Shown here: in pieces, positions 31,896-40,708 of the stretch
Layout of the letters: each line of letters begins with the position of its first letter
Position numbering within the stretch: the first letter of the stretch is position 1
The notes under the pieces: generated by a model
What the model saw: only the letters and a program-made list of their open reading frames with translations
What the model was told of the DNA's origin: nothing
Databases searched by the model: none
Source: Gemmatimonadaceae bacterium
GTDB taxonomy: Bacteria; Gemmatimonadota; Gemmatimonadetes; Gemmatimonadales; Gemmatimonadaceae
DNA: 53,126 nt
Assembly: GCA_024710705.1 (NCBI GenBank)
Contig: JANJUF010000066.1
Location: forward strand, 1-53,126
Reading direction: 5' to 3'
Position numbers and translations under genes: made by a program

Positions 31896-33896
31896 GTGGC
31901 CTCGCGCGGTCTGTCGCTCTCGGTCAAGATCTTCCTTGGGACGTCGTTGGTCGTCGTGATCGTGATGGGGGCCACGTTGGCCATCACGGCGCGCTCGGCG
32001 CAGACGGCGGCCGACGCCTCGGTGGGACGGGTGCTCAACTCGGCGCGCGAGGCAGTCACGGCACAGTTGGCGGGGCGGGCCGAGGCGATGGAGCGGGCGG
32101 CCGAGGTGTTCGCCGGCAGCTCGAACTTCCGCGCCGTGGTGGTGAGCCGCGACACCGGGACGATCCTTGACCAGTCGGTGGTGGCGGTCGAGCAGGTCAA
32201 CGTGGACTGGGTGCAGATCGTGGACGCCAACGGGATCCTGCTCGCCCGTAGCGACCAGCCCGACGCAACGCCGATCTCGCTCGCAAACTCGCCGGCGATC
32301 GGCGGAGCACTGGAGGGCAACTTCGTTTCCGCCTTCGGCGCCACCGACGACACGCTCCTGGCCCAGGTGAGCGTGGTGCCGATCGCCGACGGCGACGTCG
32401 TGTACGGCGCGCTGATGGCGGCGAAGTATCTCACCGACGAGTTCGCGGGAGAGATCCGCAACGCCGCCTTCGACCAGGTGGACGTGGTGTTCTATGCGCT
32501 CGACACCCTCGACGTGCCGCACGTGAACGGCACGACGCTCGAACGCTCGGCGCTCACGCCAGAGTTGCTGGCGCGCTTACATGCGGCTGCGGCGGGCGAG
32601 GGTGAGGACGTGCGCTCGGATCTCACCGTCGCCGGGCACCGCTACGTCGCGCTTGGCGGCCTCCTGCGGTCGGCGGGCGGCACGCCCTTGGGTGGTTTCG
32701 CCATCATGCGCGATCGCGATGCCGAGTTCGCGCTGTTCAATGAGCTCCAGCGCACCATCCTGCTGAGTGCGGCGCTGGGCCTGCTCTTCGCGTTCCTCTT
32801 CTCGCTGCTGGTGGCCCGCTGGGTGACGCGTCCGGTGGCCAAGCTGGCGGACGCCGCGCGTCGTGCATCGGACGGTGATTACCAGGCCGAGATCTCGGCG
32901 GTGAGCCGCGACGAGATCGGCGCGTTGGCGGGGGCCTTCCGCCGCCTCCTCGCCGACCTGCGCGAGAAGCAGCAGCTGGTGGAGTTCCTCTCCAGCGCCG
33001 ACGAGGCCAAGACGGTGCAGATGCCCACCCTCTCGGGGACGTCGGGTCAGCGGATCGTGGAGCAGGGTCTCGTGCCCGGCAGCGTGTTCGCCAACCGCTA
33101 CGACGTGAAGGAGATCCTCGGCCAAGGCGGGATGGGCACCGTGTTCAAGGCCGTGGACCGCGAACTGGGCGAGGTGATCGCCATCAAGACGCTCAAGCAG
33201 GACTTCCTGCAGCAGGACCCCACGGCGCTGGAGCGCTTCAAGAGCGAGATCCGCCTCGCCCGCCGCATCTCGCACCGCAACGTGGTGCGGACGCACGACC
33301 TCGGCGAGCGCGAGGGGTTCTACTTCATCACGATGGAGTACGTGGAGGGGACCTCGCTCAAGCAGCTGATCCGCCAACGCGGCCGCCTGCCGGTGGCGGT
33401 GACGCTGTCGGTGGGCAAGCAGTTGGCGCGGGCGCTCGAGATCGCCCACGAGCAGGGGATCATCCACCGCGACATCAAGCCGCACAACATGGTGCTGCAG
33501 GCCGACGGCGTGCTCAAGGTGATGGACTTCGGCATCGCCCGGCTGGCCCAGCGGCCGCAGGAGTCGGGGGTCACCCAACAGGGGATGATCGTGGGGACGC
33601 CGGAGTACATGGCTCCCGAGCAGGTCACCGGGGAACCGGTGGACCAGCGGGCCGACCTGTACGCGGCCGGCTGCGTACTCTACGAGTGCTTGGTGGGCCA
33701 GCCTCCACTCACCGGGGAGACGCCCTACCAGCTGGTGGCCAAGCTGCTCGAGGAGATGCCGCCCCGGCCGCGATCGGTGAACCCCGAAGTGCCCGACGCG
33801 CTCGACGCCCTGGTCATGGAGTTGCTGGCCAAGAAGGCCGCCCAACGGCCCCAAAGCGCCCTCATCCTGCACGACCGACTCGCGGCCATCGGTTGA
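31896..33896 (+). CDS. Transmembrane sensor Ser/Thr protein kinase (extracytoplasmic sensor-HAMP-PKc)
   Basis: A 666-residue signalling protein with an unusual order. TM1 (about 10-31) is followed by a periplasmic sensor domain of about 250 residues of dCache-like character (QLAGRAEAMERAAEVFAGSSNF, QIVDANGILLARSD), TM2 (about 288-310), a HAMP domain (RWVTRPVAKLADAARRASDGDY), and a C-terminal Hanks-type kinase from residue 402. The kinase is complete: glycine loop GQGGMG, Lys431, HRDIKPHN with Asp526, DFG Asp544 and GTPEYMAPEQ. PknB-type kinases usually have the kinase at the N-terminus and the sensor outside; here the histidine-kinase-style input drives a Ser/Thr kinase. Start GTG 31896. It may sense the state of the upstream cupredoxin. 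Confidence 0.92.
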   Translation: MASRGLSLSVKIFLGTSLVVVIVMGATLAITARSAQTAADASVGRVLNSAREAVTAQLAGRAEAMERAAEVFAGSSNFRAVVVSRDTGTILDQSVVAVEQVNVDWVQIVDANGILLARSDQPDATPISLANSPAIGGALEGNFVSAFGATDDTLLAQVSVVPIADGDVVYGALMAAKYLTDEFAGEIRNAAFDQVDVVFYALDTLDVPHVNGTTLERSALTPELLARLHAAAAGEGEDVRSDLTVAGHRYVALGGLLRSAGGTPLGGFAIMRDRDAEFALFNELQRTILLSAALGLLFAFLFSLLVARWVTRPVAKLADAARRASDGDYQAEISAVSRDEIGALAGAFRRLLADLREKQQLVEFLSSADEAKTVQMPTLSGTSGQRIVEQGLVPGSVFANRYDVKEILGQGGMGTVFKAVDRELGEVIAIKTLKQDFLQQDPTALERFKSEIRLARRISHRNVVRTHDLGEREGFYFITMEYVEGTSLKQLIRQRGRLPVAVTLSVGKQLARALEIAHEQGIIHRDIKPHNMVLQADGVLKVMDFGIARLAQRPQESGVTQQGMIVGTPEYMAPEQVTGEPVDQRADLYAAGCVLYECLVGQPPLTGETPYQLVAKLLEEMPPRPRSVNPEVPDALDALVMELLAKKAAQRPQSALILHDRLAAIG

Positions 33897-33909
33897 GGGG
33901 TCGCCCTGT

Positions 33910-33915
33910 TAGATT
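33910..33915 (+). promoter_or_regulatory. -10-like hexamer, leaderless start of sucA
   Basis: TAGATT ends exactly 6 nt before ATG 33922. There is no Shine-Dalgarno sequence between. It suggests that sucA and its coupled downstream genes have a promoter separate from the kinase. Confidence 0.6.
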
Positions 33916-33921
33916 TCGGTC

Positions 33922-36678
33922 ATGGCACAGGAGCCGATTGCGAGCGTCTTCAACGACGCCTACGCCGCTGAGCAGTTCGAGGCATACCGTCAGGATCCAT
34001 CGTCCGTCGAGGAGTCCTGGAGACAGTTCTTTCGTTTCGCCGAAGAGGCGTTGGGGCGCGGACCATCCGCCGGCGCCGGAGGTGACGAGGCCTACGCGCG
34101 CATCGCCGCCGCCGCCTCGCGCTACACCGCCGCCATCCGCGCCTACGGCCACCTCGCCGTGCAGCTCGATCCGCTCGGATCGCCGCCGCCCGGTGCGCAG
34201 GAACTGACGCCGGAGTTCCACCGCATCACCGAGGAGGAGCTCACGCAGGTGTCGGGCGCCGCGCTCGGGTTCCCGCACCTGGCCACGGCCAAGGATGTGG
34301 CCGAGCGGCTCAAGAAGCGCTACACGCGCAACCTGGCCGTGGAAGTCGGGCACCTCGGCAGCGACGAGGAGCGCATGTGGTTCCGGCAGCTCTTCACGGA
34401 GGAGCAGCTCACGCGCCCGCTCACCGCTGAGGAGAAGCGGCAGGTCCTGCGTCGCCTCACCGAAGTGGACGGCTTCGAGCGCTTCCTCGGCCGCACCTTC
34501 GTGGGCTACAAGCGCTTCAGCATCGAGGGCACCGACGCGCTGGTCCCGATGCTCGACACGGCCATCGCCGAATCGGCGCTGCAGGGGGCGCGGCACATCG
34601 CCGTCTCGATGGCGCATCGCGGTCGCATCTCGGTCCTCGCCCACGTGCTCGGCAAGCCGCTGCCGCTGATCCTCGGCGAGTTCCAGGGCAAGCACGGCCA
34701 CCTGGCCGGCGCATCCACCGGCGACGTGAAGTACCACCTGGGCTTCGAGGGCGAGCGCCAGATCGGCGAGCACCGCGTGCACGTGACGTTGGTGCCGAAC
34801 CCCAGCCACCTGGAGATCGTGAACCCGGTGCTGGCCGGCACGGCCCGCGCGCTCCAGCGCGACGCCGCCGACCGTTCGCGGCGCGATGAGTCGCGGGTGG
34901 TGCCGATCTGCATCCATGGTGACGCCGCCTTTCCGGGCGAGGGCATCGTCCCCGAGACGTTCAATCTCTCGCGGCTGCGCGCGTTCCGCGTGGGCGGCAC
35001 GCTACACATCATCGTCAACAACCAGATCGGATTCACCACCGACCCCATCGATTCGCGTTCGACGCGGTACGCGTCGGACATTGCGAAGGGGTTCGAGATG
35101 CCGATCATCCACGTGAATGCCGACGACGCCGAGGGCTGCATCATCGCGATGCGGATCGCGGTGGCCTACCGTGCGCGCTTCAAGAAGGATTTCCTGGTGG
35201 ACCTCGTCGGCTACCGCCGCTGGGGCCACAACGAGGGCGACGAGCCGACCTACACGCAGCCGCAGCTCTACGAGCGGGTGAAGGCGCATCCCACGGCGCG
35301 GCAGGTGTGGGCCAGCCGCCTCACGAAGGAACAGCTCGTGTCGCCGGAGCAGGTGGAGGCGCTCGACAAGGAGATCGCGGCCGGTTTCCAGGCCGCCTAC
35401 GAGGCGTCGAAGGCAGACGATGACGAGCATCACCTCGCGCCGCCCACCGAGCCGGCCTCGATGTCGGTGCCGACAGCGGTGAGCGCCGAGAAGCTGCGCG
35501 CGTGGAACGAGGCCCTGCTCACGTACCCGCGCGACTTCACCCCGCACCCGCGCCTGGCCAAGCAGCTCGAGCGCCGGCGCGAGGCCCTCGGTGGCGAGGC
35601 GGCGATCGACTGGGGCCACGCCGAACAGTTGGCCTTCGCGAGCATCCTGGCGGAAGGCACGCACATCCGGATGACGGGGCAAGACGTGGAGCGCGGGACC
35701 TTCTCGCACCGCCACGCCGTGCTCAGCGACGTCAGCACCGGCGCCAAGTACACACCGCTCGCCCACCTTGGCGGTGCGAGCGGCACGATGGAGCTATACA
35801 ACTCGGCGCTCTCGGAGATGGCGGTGCTCGGCTTCGAGTACGGCTTCAGCGTGGTCGCGTCGGACACCCTCACGCTCTGGGAAGCGCAGTTCGGAGACTT
35901 CGCCAACGTGGCGCAACCGATGATCGACCAGTTCATCGCGTCGGACCGGGCGAAGTGGGCGCAGGATTCCGGGCTGGTGATGCTGCTGCCGCACGGATAC
36001 GAGGGGCAGGGGCCGGAGCACTCCAGCGCGCGGCTGGAGCGGTTCCTGCAGCTTTGCGCGGAAGGGAATCTCCGCGTGGCCTACCCGAGCTCGCCGGCCC
36101 AGTACTTCCACATCCTGCGGCGCCAGGCGAAGGTCTCGCGGCGGCCCTTGGTGCTCATGCAGCCGAAGTCGCTCCTGCGGCTGGCCGCCGCGGCGAGCAC
36201 CGTGAAGGAGCTCTCCGAGGGCAGCTTCCGCACGGTGATTGACGATCCCAAGGGCGCCGAGAAGCGGGCGGTGGTGAAGCGGCTGATCTTCTGCACCGGC
36301 AAGGTCTATTACGACCTCGTGGCGGCGGGCATCCCCGACAGCGTCGCGGTGGTGCGGGTGGAGGAGCTGTATCCCTGGCCGCACGAGGAAGTGGCTCGTG
36401 TGGTGGACCTGTACCCCTCCATTGACGAAGTGGCGTGGGTGCAGGAAGAGCCGAAGAACATGGGCGCGTGGACCTTCGTGGCGCCGCGGCTCCGCGTCTC
36501 CACCGGGAACGCGCTGGTGATCCGCTTCTACGGCCGCGCCGAGCGCGCGAGTCCGGCCGAGGGCTATCCGGCGACGCACACCGAGGAGCAGACCCGCATC
36601 ATCACCGAGGCGCTCTCGGCACCGGTGCGCCACACCGGTGCGCGTCGCGTCACGGCGATGGCGATGCGCGCCCCATGA
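33922..36678 (+). CDS. sucA: 2-oxoglutarate dehydrogenase E1 component
   Basis: A 918-residue thiamine-diphosphate enzyme of the citric acid cycle that decarboxylates 2-oxoglutarate and passes the succinyl group to E2. The N-terminal YAAEQFEAYRQDPSSVEESWRQFF is the E2-binding segment. Core motifs include MAHRGRISVLAHVLGKP, GDAAFPGEGIVPETFNL, HIIVNNQIGFTTDP and GYRRWGHNEGDEPTYTQP, and in the second half FSHRHAVL and LPHGYEGQGPEHSSARLERFLQ. Length is normal. No sucB or lpd gene is present here. Instead the stop overlaps a PIG-L deacetylase start (ATGA). Confidence 0.97.
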   Translation: MAQEPIASVFNDAYAAEQFEAYRQDPSSVEESWRQFFRFAEEALGRGPSAGAGGDEAYARIAAAASRYTAAIRAYGHLAVQLDPLGSPPPGAQELTPEFHRITEEELTQVSGAALGFPHLATAKDVAERLKKRYTRNLAVEVGHLGSDEERMWFRQLFTEEQLTRPLTAEEKRQVLRRLTEVDGFERFLGRTFVGYKRFSIEGTDALVPMLDTAIAESALQGARHIAVSMAHRGRISVLAHVLGKPLPLILGEFQGKHGHLAGASTGDVKYHLGFEGERQIGEHRVHVTLVPNPSHLEIVNPVLAGTARALQRDAADRSRRDESRVVPICIHGDAAFPGEGIVPETFNLSRLRAFRVGGTLHIIVNNQIGFTTDPIDSRSTRYASDIAKGFEMPIIHVNADDAEGCIIAMRIAVAYRARFKKDFLVDLVGYRRWGHNEGDEPTYTQPQLYERVKAHPTARQVWASRLTKEQLVSPEQVEALDKEIAAGFQAAYEASKADDDEHHLAPPTEPASMSVPTAVSAEKLRAWNEALLTYPRDFTPHPRLAKQLERRREALGGEAAIDWGHAEQLAFASILAEGTHIRMTGQDVERGTFSHRHAVLSDVSTGAKYTPLAHLGGASGTMELYNSALSEMAVLGFEYGFSVVASDTLTLWEAQFGDFANVAQPMIDQFIASDRAKWAQDSGLVMLLPHGYEGQGPEHSSARLERFLQLCAEGNLRVAYPSSPAQYFHILRRQAKVSRRPLVLMQPKSLLRLAAAASTVKELSEGSFRTVIDDPKGAEKRAVVKRLIFCTGKVYYDLVAAGIPDSVAVVRVEELYPWPHEEVARVVDLYPSIDEVAWVQEEPKNMGAWTFVAPRLRVSTGNALVIRFYGRAERASPAEGYPATHTEEQTRIITEALSAPVRHTGARRVTAMAMRAP

Positions 36679-39347
36679 CGCTACGCCGCGCCCTGGGCGG
36701 CGCAGTGTTGGTCGCGTCGGTGCTCGCGCCGCGCCCTGCCTTCGGGCAGGAGCGCGGCGCGGCGGCGTTGGACCAGCTGCTGCGCGGGGTCACCGTCTCT
36801 GGACGGGTCCTCATGGTGGCCGCCCATCCCGATGATGAGGACACCAACCTCCTCGCTCAACTGGTGCGTGGCCACCAGGTACATGCCGCGTACCTCTCGC
36901 TCACCCGCGGTGACGGCGGGCAGAACCTGATCGGCAACGAACTGGGCGAAGGCCTGGGCGCCATCCGCACCGAGGAGCTGTTGGCGGCGCGGCGCGTGGA
37001 CGGGGCGCAGCAGTTCTTCTCGCGGGCCTATGATTTCGGATTCTCCAAGAACGCCACCGAGACCTTCGAGCACTGGGACCGGGAGGCGTTGCTCGGCGAC
37101 GTGGTGCGGGTGATCCGGGCCTTCCGCCCGCAGGTGATGGTCGCGGTGTTCAGCGGCACGCGCGCCGATGGCCACGGGCACCACGAGGCGTCGGGGCTCC
37201 TCGCGCGCGAGGGATTCGAGGCGGCGCGGGATACGGTGCGCTTCCCGGTGTTCACGCACGGGCGGCCGTGGCAGCCGCAGAAGTTCTATCGGGGCGCCTG
37301 GTCACGGAATCGTCCGCACACGCTGAGCATGGACGTCGGCGAGTATGACCCGGTGCTCGGGCGGAGTGCGGCCGAGATCGCTGGCGAGAGCCGCTCGCAG
37401 CACCGCTCGCAGGGCTTCGGCGTGGTGCAACGGCGCGGCGCGGTGCAGACGCGGCTCACCCGCGAGGTCACGCTCGTGAACGATTCGGTTCCCGCCGAAC
37501 AGGAGCAGTCGCTATTCGATGGCGTGGACACGACCTTCGCGCGACTCACCCGGCTGGGTGGCGGTCGCGCCGCCGCCCTGGCGCCGATCGCCGCGTTGAT
37601 GGATTCGTTGGCGCAGGTGGTGGATCTGCGTCGCCCCGGGGCCATCGTGCCCGGACTTGCGCGCGTGGTCACGCTGGCCGAGCAGGCGCGTGATTCGGTG
37701 AAGGCGTGCGGCATCATTCCGTTCCGGCGGTATCCGGGCATCACCGGCGCCCCACCGACCTGCGACGGCGACGAACTGGATCTCGATGAATCGCTGACGC
37801 GGCTGCTGGCGCGGGCGCGGGCGGCGCTGCTGCAGGCCGGGCGCGTGCTGGTGGAGGCCACGGCGTCGCAGGAGCTGGTGGCCTTCGGCGATGCGCTGGT
37901 CGTGCGCGTCACCATCTACAATCGCGGCACGCAGCCGGTGCAGCTGCACGAGATGCAGCTGAGTGGCGCGCGCCCCTTGAAGTTCGAGGCGCCGCTGGAG
38001 ATCGCGGCCGGGACGGACAGCACGTTCCTCGTGCCGGTGGTGGGGCTGGTGGATGCCCGCCCGTGGTGGCTGGGACCGCGCGCGAGCAAGGCGATGTTCC
38101 TCGACACGCGCTCGCCGGTGGATGGCATCGCCAAGGTGTCGTACGGCGTGGCCGACGAGCTGATCCCCAGCGTGGCGCTGGCCGAGGATGTGCGGCGCGT
38201 GACGGCGTTGAAGGTGCGGTTGGGCCTCGCCGGTGCCACCACGACGGTGGACGCCGGCGAGATCATCTATCGCTTTGCCGATCCCGTGCTGGGCGAGCAG
38301 AACCGGCCGGTGGGTGGCGTGCCGCCGATCACCGTGGCGCTGGACCGCACCCTGGAGATGGTGCGCGCCAACGAACCCATTGATCGGATGATTCGCGTGA
38401 CGCTCAAGTCGCACACCCAGCAGCGGCGCGTGCTGCGGTTCCGTCCGCTGATCCCGGCTGGGGTGACGGGCACCGGTCTGCCCGACTCGTTGGTGCTCGA
38501 GCCGGGTGCGTCGCGCGAGCTCTACCTCACGCTCAAGGGACGCCTGGCCCCGGGCAGGCACGATTTCGGCATCGGGGTGGAGTCCGAGAACACGCTATTC
38601 GTCGAGGGATTCTCGACGATCGAGTATCCCCACATCCGCCCGATCCGCATGTATCGGCAGGCGGCGGCGTATCTCGTGGCGGTGCCGGTGACGGTGCCGC
38701 GGGCGTTGCGCGTGGCCTACGTGCTCGGGGTGTCGGATGCGGTCTCGCCGGTGCTCTCGCAACTGGGCGTGCCGACGGCGGTGATCACGGCGGCGCAGCT
38801 GCCCTTGCTGGACCTGAAGGAGTTCACCACCGTGGTGATCGGGCCGCGCGCGTACGAGACGAGTCCGGAACTGGCGGCGGCGAATCCGCGGCTCTTCGAG
38901 TGGGTGCGCAGCGGAGGCACGTTGGTGGTGCAGTACGGGCAGTTCGAGATGCAGGATGAGGGCATGACGCCGGCGATGATCGCCTTCTCGCGGCCCGCCG
39001 CACGCGTGACCCTCGAGGGCGCGCCGGTGCGCGTGCTTGATGCACAGTCGAAGTTGCTGCGCTTCCCCAACCGCATCACCGACACCGATTGGGCCGATTG
39101 GGTGCAGGAGCGCGCGCTCTACATGCCCTCGGCGATCGACCCGAGCTATCGCACGCCGATTGCCATGAACGATCCCGAGGAACCGGAGCAGCGCGGGGCA
39201 ATCCTCGACCTGCCCATGGGTCGTGGCCGCTACATCTACACCTCGCTTTCGCTGTTCCGGCAGTTGCCGAGCGGCGTGCCGGGTAGCGCGCGGCTCTTCG
39301 TGAACCTCCTCTCGGCAGGGCTTCCCGAGGAACGGACCACGCCATGA
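36675..39347 (+). CDS. Secreted PIG-L-family deacetylase with large C-terminal region
   Basis: An 890-residue exported protein with signal peptide (ALGGAVLVASVLAPRPAFG). The PIG-L domain (about 42-330) has the zinc motif AHPDDE at 50-55 and a GHGHHEA motif that supplies a further histidine ligand. PIG-L enzymes remove N-acetyl groups from GlcNAc-type sugars. The remaining about 550 residues contain an Ig-like region (DALVVRVTIYNRGTQPVQLHEMQLSG) and a glutamine-amidotransferase-like fold near the C-terminus (ITAAQLPLLDLKEFTTVVIGP...FEWVRSGGTLVVQYG). Long versions like this occur in Bacteroidota and Gemmatimonadota. Start ATG 36675 is coupled to sucA and the stop to the NDH-2 gene. Substrate unknown; cell-surface polysaccharide is possible. 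Confidence 0.9.
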   Translation: MTLRRALGGAVLVASVLAPRPAFGQERGAAALDQLLRGVTVSGRVLMVAAHPDDEDTNLLAQLVRGHQVHAAYLSLTRGDGGQNLIGNELGEGLGAIRTEELLAARRVDGAQQFFSRAYDFGFSKNATETFEHWDREALLGDVVRVIRAFRPQVMVAVFSGTRADGHGHHEASGLLAREGFEAARDTVRFPVFTHGRPWQPQKFYRGAWSRNRPHTLSMDVGEYDPVLGRSAAEIAGESRSQHRSQGFGVVQRRGAVQTRLTREVTLVNDSVPAEQEQSLFDGVDTTFARLTRLGGGRAAALAPIAALMDSLAQVVDLRRPGAIVPGLARVVTLAEQARDSVKACGIIPFRRYPGITGAPPTCDGDELDLDESLTRLLARARAALLQAGRVLVEATASQELVAFGDALVVRVTIYNRGTQPVQLHEMQLSGARPLKFEAPLEIAAGTDSTFLVPVVGLVDARPWWLGPRASKAMFLDTRSPVDGIAKVSYGVADELIPSVALAEDVRRVTALKVRLGLAGATTTVDAGEIIYRFADPVLGEQNRPVGGVPPITVALDRTLEMVRANEPIDRMIRVTLKSHTQQRRVLRFRPLIPAGVTGTGLPDSLVLEPGASRELYLTLKGRLAPGRHDFGIGVESENTLFVEGFSTIEYPHIRPIRMYRQAAAYLVAVPVTVPRALRVAYVLGVSDAVSPVLSQLGVPTAVITAAQLPLLDLKEFTTVVIGPRAYETSPELAAANPRLFEWVRSGGTLVVQYGQFEMQDEGMTPAMIAFSRPAARVTLEGAPVRVLDAQSKLLRFPNRITDTDWADWVQERALYMPSAIDPSYRTPIAMNDPEEPEQRGAILDLPMGRGRYIYTSLSLFRQLPSGVPGSARLFVNLLSAGLPEERTTP

Positions 39348-40696
39348 GCGGCGCCACGCCAAAGGCCCGCGTTGTCATCATCGGTGGCGGGTTCGGTGGA
39401 CTGAATGCGGCACGGGCGCTCGGGAAGGCGGATGTGGACGTGCTGCTCATTGACCGCACCAATCACCACCTCTTCCAGCCGTTGCTGTACCAGGTGGCGA
39501 CGACGGCGCTGGCGCCGAGCGACATCACCGCGCCCATCCGCTGGATCCTGCGCGACCAGAAGAACGTCACGACGCTGCTCGGCACGGTGGAGAAGATCGA
39601 GCGACGCAATCGGGCGATCCGCGTGGTGGGCGAGCCAGAGCCGCTGCACTACGACTACCTGATCGTCGCGTCGGGCACGAGGCACTCGTACTTCGGAAAC
39701 GACCACTGGGAGCGGTGGGCACCGGGATTGAAGAGCGTCGAGGACTCGCGCCGGATCCGCAAACGCTTCCTGCTGGCATTCGAGCGCGCCGAGTGGGAGG
39801 AGGACGAGGCAGCGCGGCGGGCACTGCTCACCTTCGTGATCGTGGGTGGCGGCCCGACCGGTGTGGAGCTCGCCGGCGTGTTGCCGGAGATGTGCCGCAT
39901 GGCCTTCCGTCCGGACTTCCGGCGCATCGATACCGCGATGGTGCGGGTGATCCTGCTTGAGGGTGGGCCGCGCATCCTGCCGGCGTTCCCCGACAAGCTC
40001 TCGGCGCGCGCCTGCCGTGACCTCGAGAAGCTCGGCGTCGAGGTCCGCGTGAACACGCTCGTCACGGACATTGACGAGCAGGGCGTGCACGTCGGTGAGG
40101 AGTTCATCCCCACGCAGTCGGTGTTCTGGGCGGCCGGCAATGCGGCGTCGCCACTGGTGCGCACGCTCGACGTGCCGCTGGACAAGGTCGGGCGCGCGCT
40201 GGTGGAGCCGGACCTCTCGATTCCGGGCGATCCGCGCGTGTTCGTGATCGGCGACGTCGCGGCAGTGAAGCAACCCGATGGGCGTTGGGTGCCTGGCGTG
40301 GCGCCGGCGGCGAACCAGATGGGCAAGCACGCGGCCAAGAACATCCGCCGGCACCTGGCGGGCGAACCGTCGCTCCCGTTCGAGTACTTCAACAAGGGCG
40401 ACCTCGCGACGATCGGCCGGCACAAGGCGGTGGCGAGCTTCTTCGACGGCAAGCTGAGCTTCACCGGCTACCTGGCCTGGTTCCTCTGGCTGTTCGTGCA
40501 CATCGCGTACCTGGTGGGCTTCCGCAACCGGATCAGCGTGCTGCTGCAGTGGGCGTACAACTACATCTTCTTCGAGCGCGGCGTGCGGTTGATCACCGAG
40601 ACCGAGGATGCGTCGATGTCACGGCATCCGGCCACGCAGGGGCGCACCGGGGAGTTCCACGCGCGGGGTGCTGCCGAGGGCGTGCCTTCGTGGTGA
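39344..40696 (+). CDS. ndh: Type II NADH:quinone oxidoreductase
   Basis: A 450-residue flavoprotein that oxidises NADH at the inner membrane without pumping protons. FAD-binding IIGGGFGGLNAARAL is at the N-terminus, followed by HHLFQPLLYQVATTALAPSDI, the second nucleotide motif IVGGGPTGVELAG and the FAD-contacting VFVIGDVA. The C-terminal region (AWFLWLFVHIAYLVGFRNRISVLLQW) is the membrane-binding segment. It overlaps the PIG-L stop (ATGA), so it is translated from the sucA transcript. It could use the NADH made by the citric acid cycle, which gives the operon a metabolic sense. Confidence 0.95.
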   Translation: MSGATPKARVVIIGGGFGGLNAARALGKADVDVLLIDRTNHHLFQPLLYQVATTALAPSDITAPIRWILRDQKNVTTLLGTVEKIERRNRAIRVVGEPEPLHYDYLIVASGTRHSYFGNDHWERWAPGLKSVEDSRRIRKRFLLAFERAEWEEDEAARRALLTFVIVGGGPTGVELAGVLPEMCRMAFRPDFRRIDTAMVRVILLEGGPRILPAFPDKLSARACRDLEKLGVEVRVNTLVTDIDEQGVHVGEEFIPTQSVFWAAGNAASPLVRTLDVPLDKVGRALVEPDLSIPGDPRVFVIGDVAAVKQPDGRWVPGVAPAANQMGKHAAKNIRRHLAGEPSLPFEYFNKGDLATIGRHKAVASFFDGKLSFTGYLAWFLWLFVHIAYLVGFRNRISVLLQWAYNYIFFERGVRLITETEDASMSRHPATQGRTGEFHARGAAEGVPSW

Positions 40697-40708
40697 TTGT
40701 CGTCGAAG

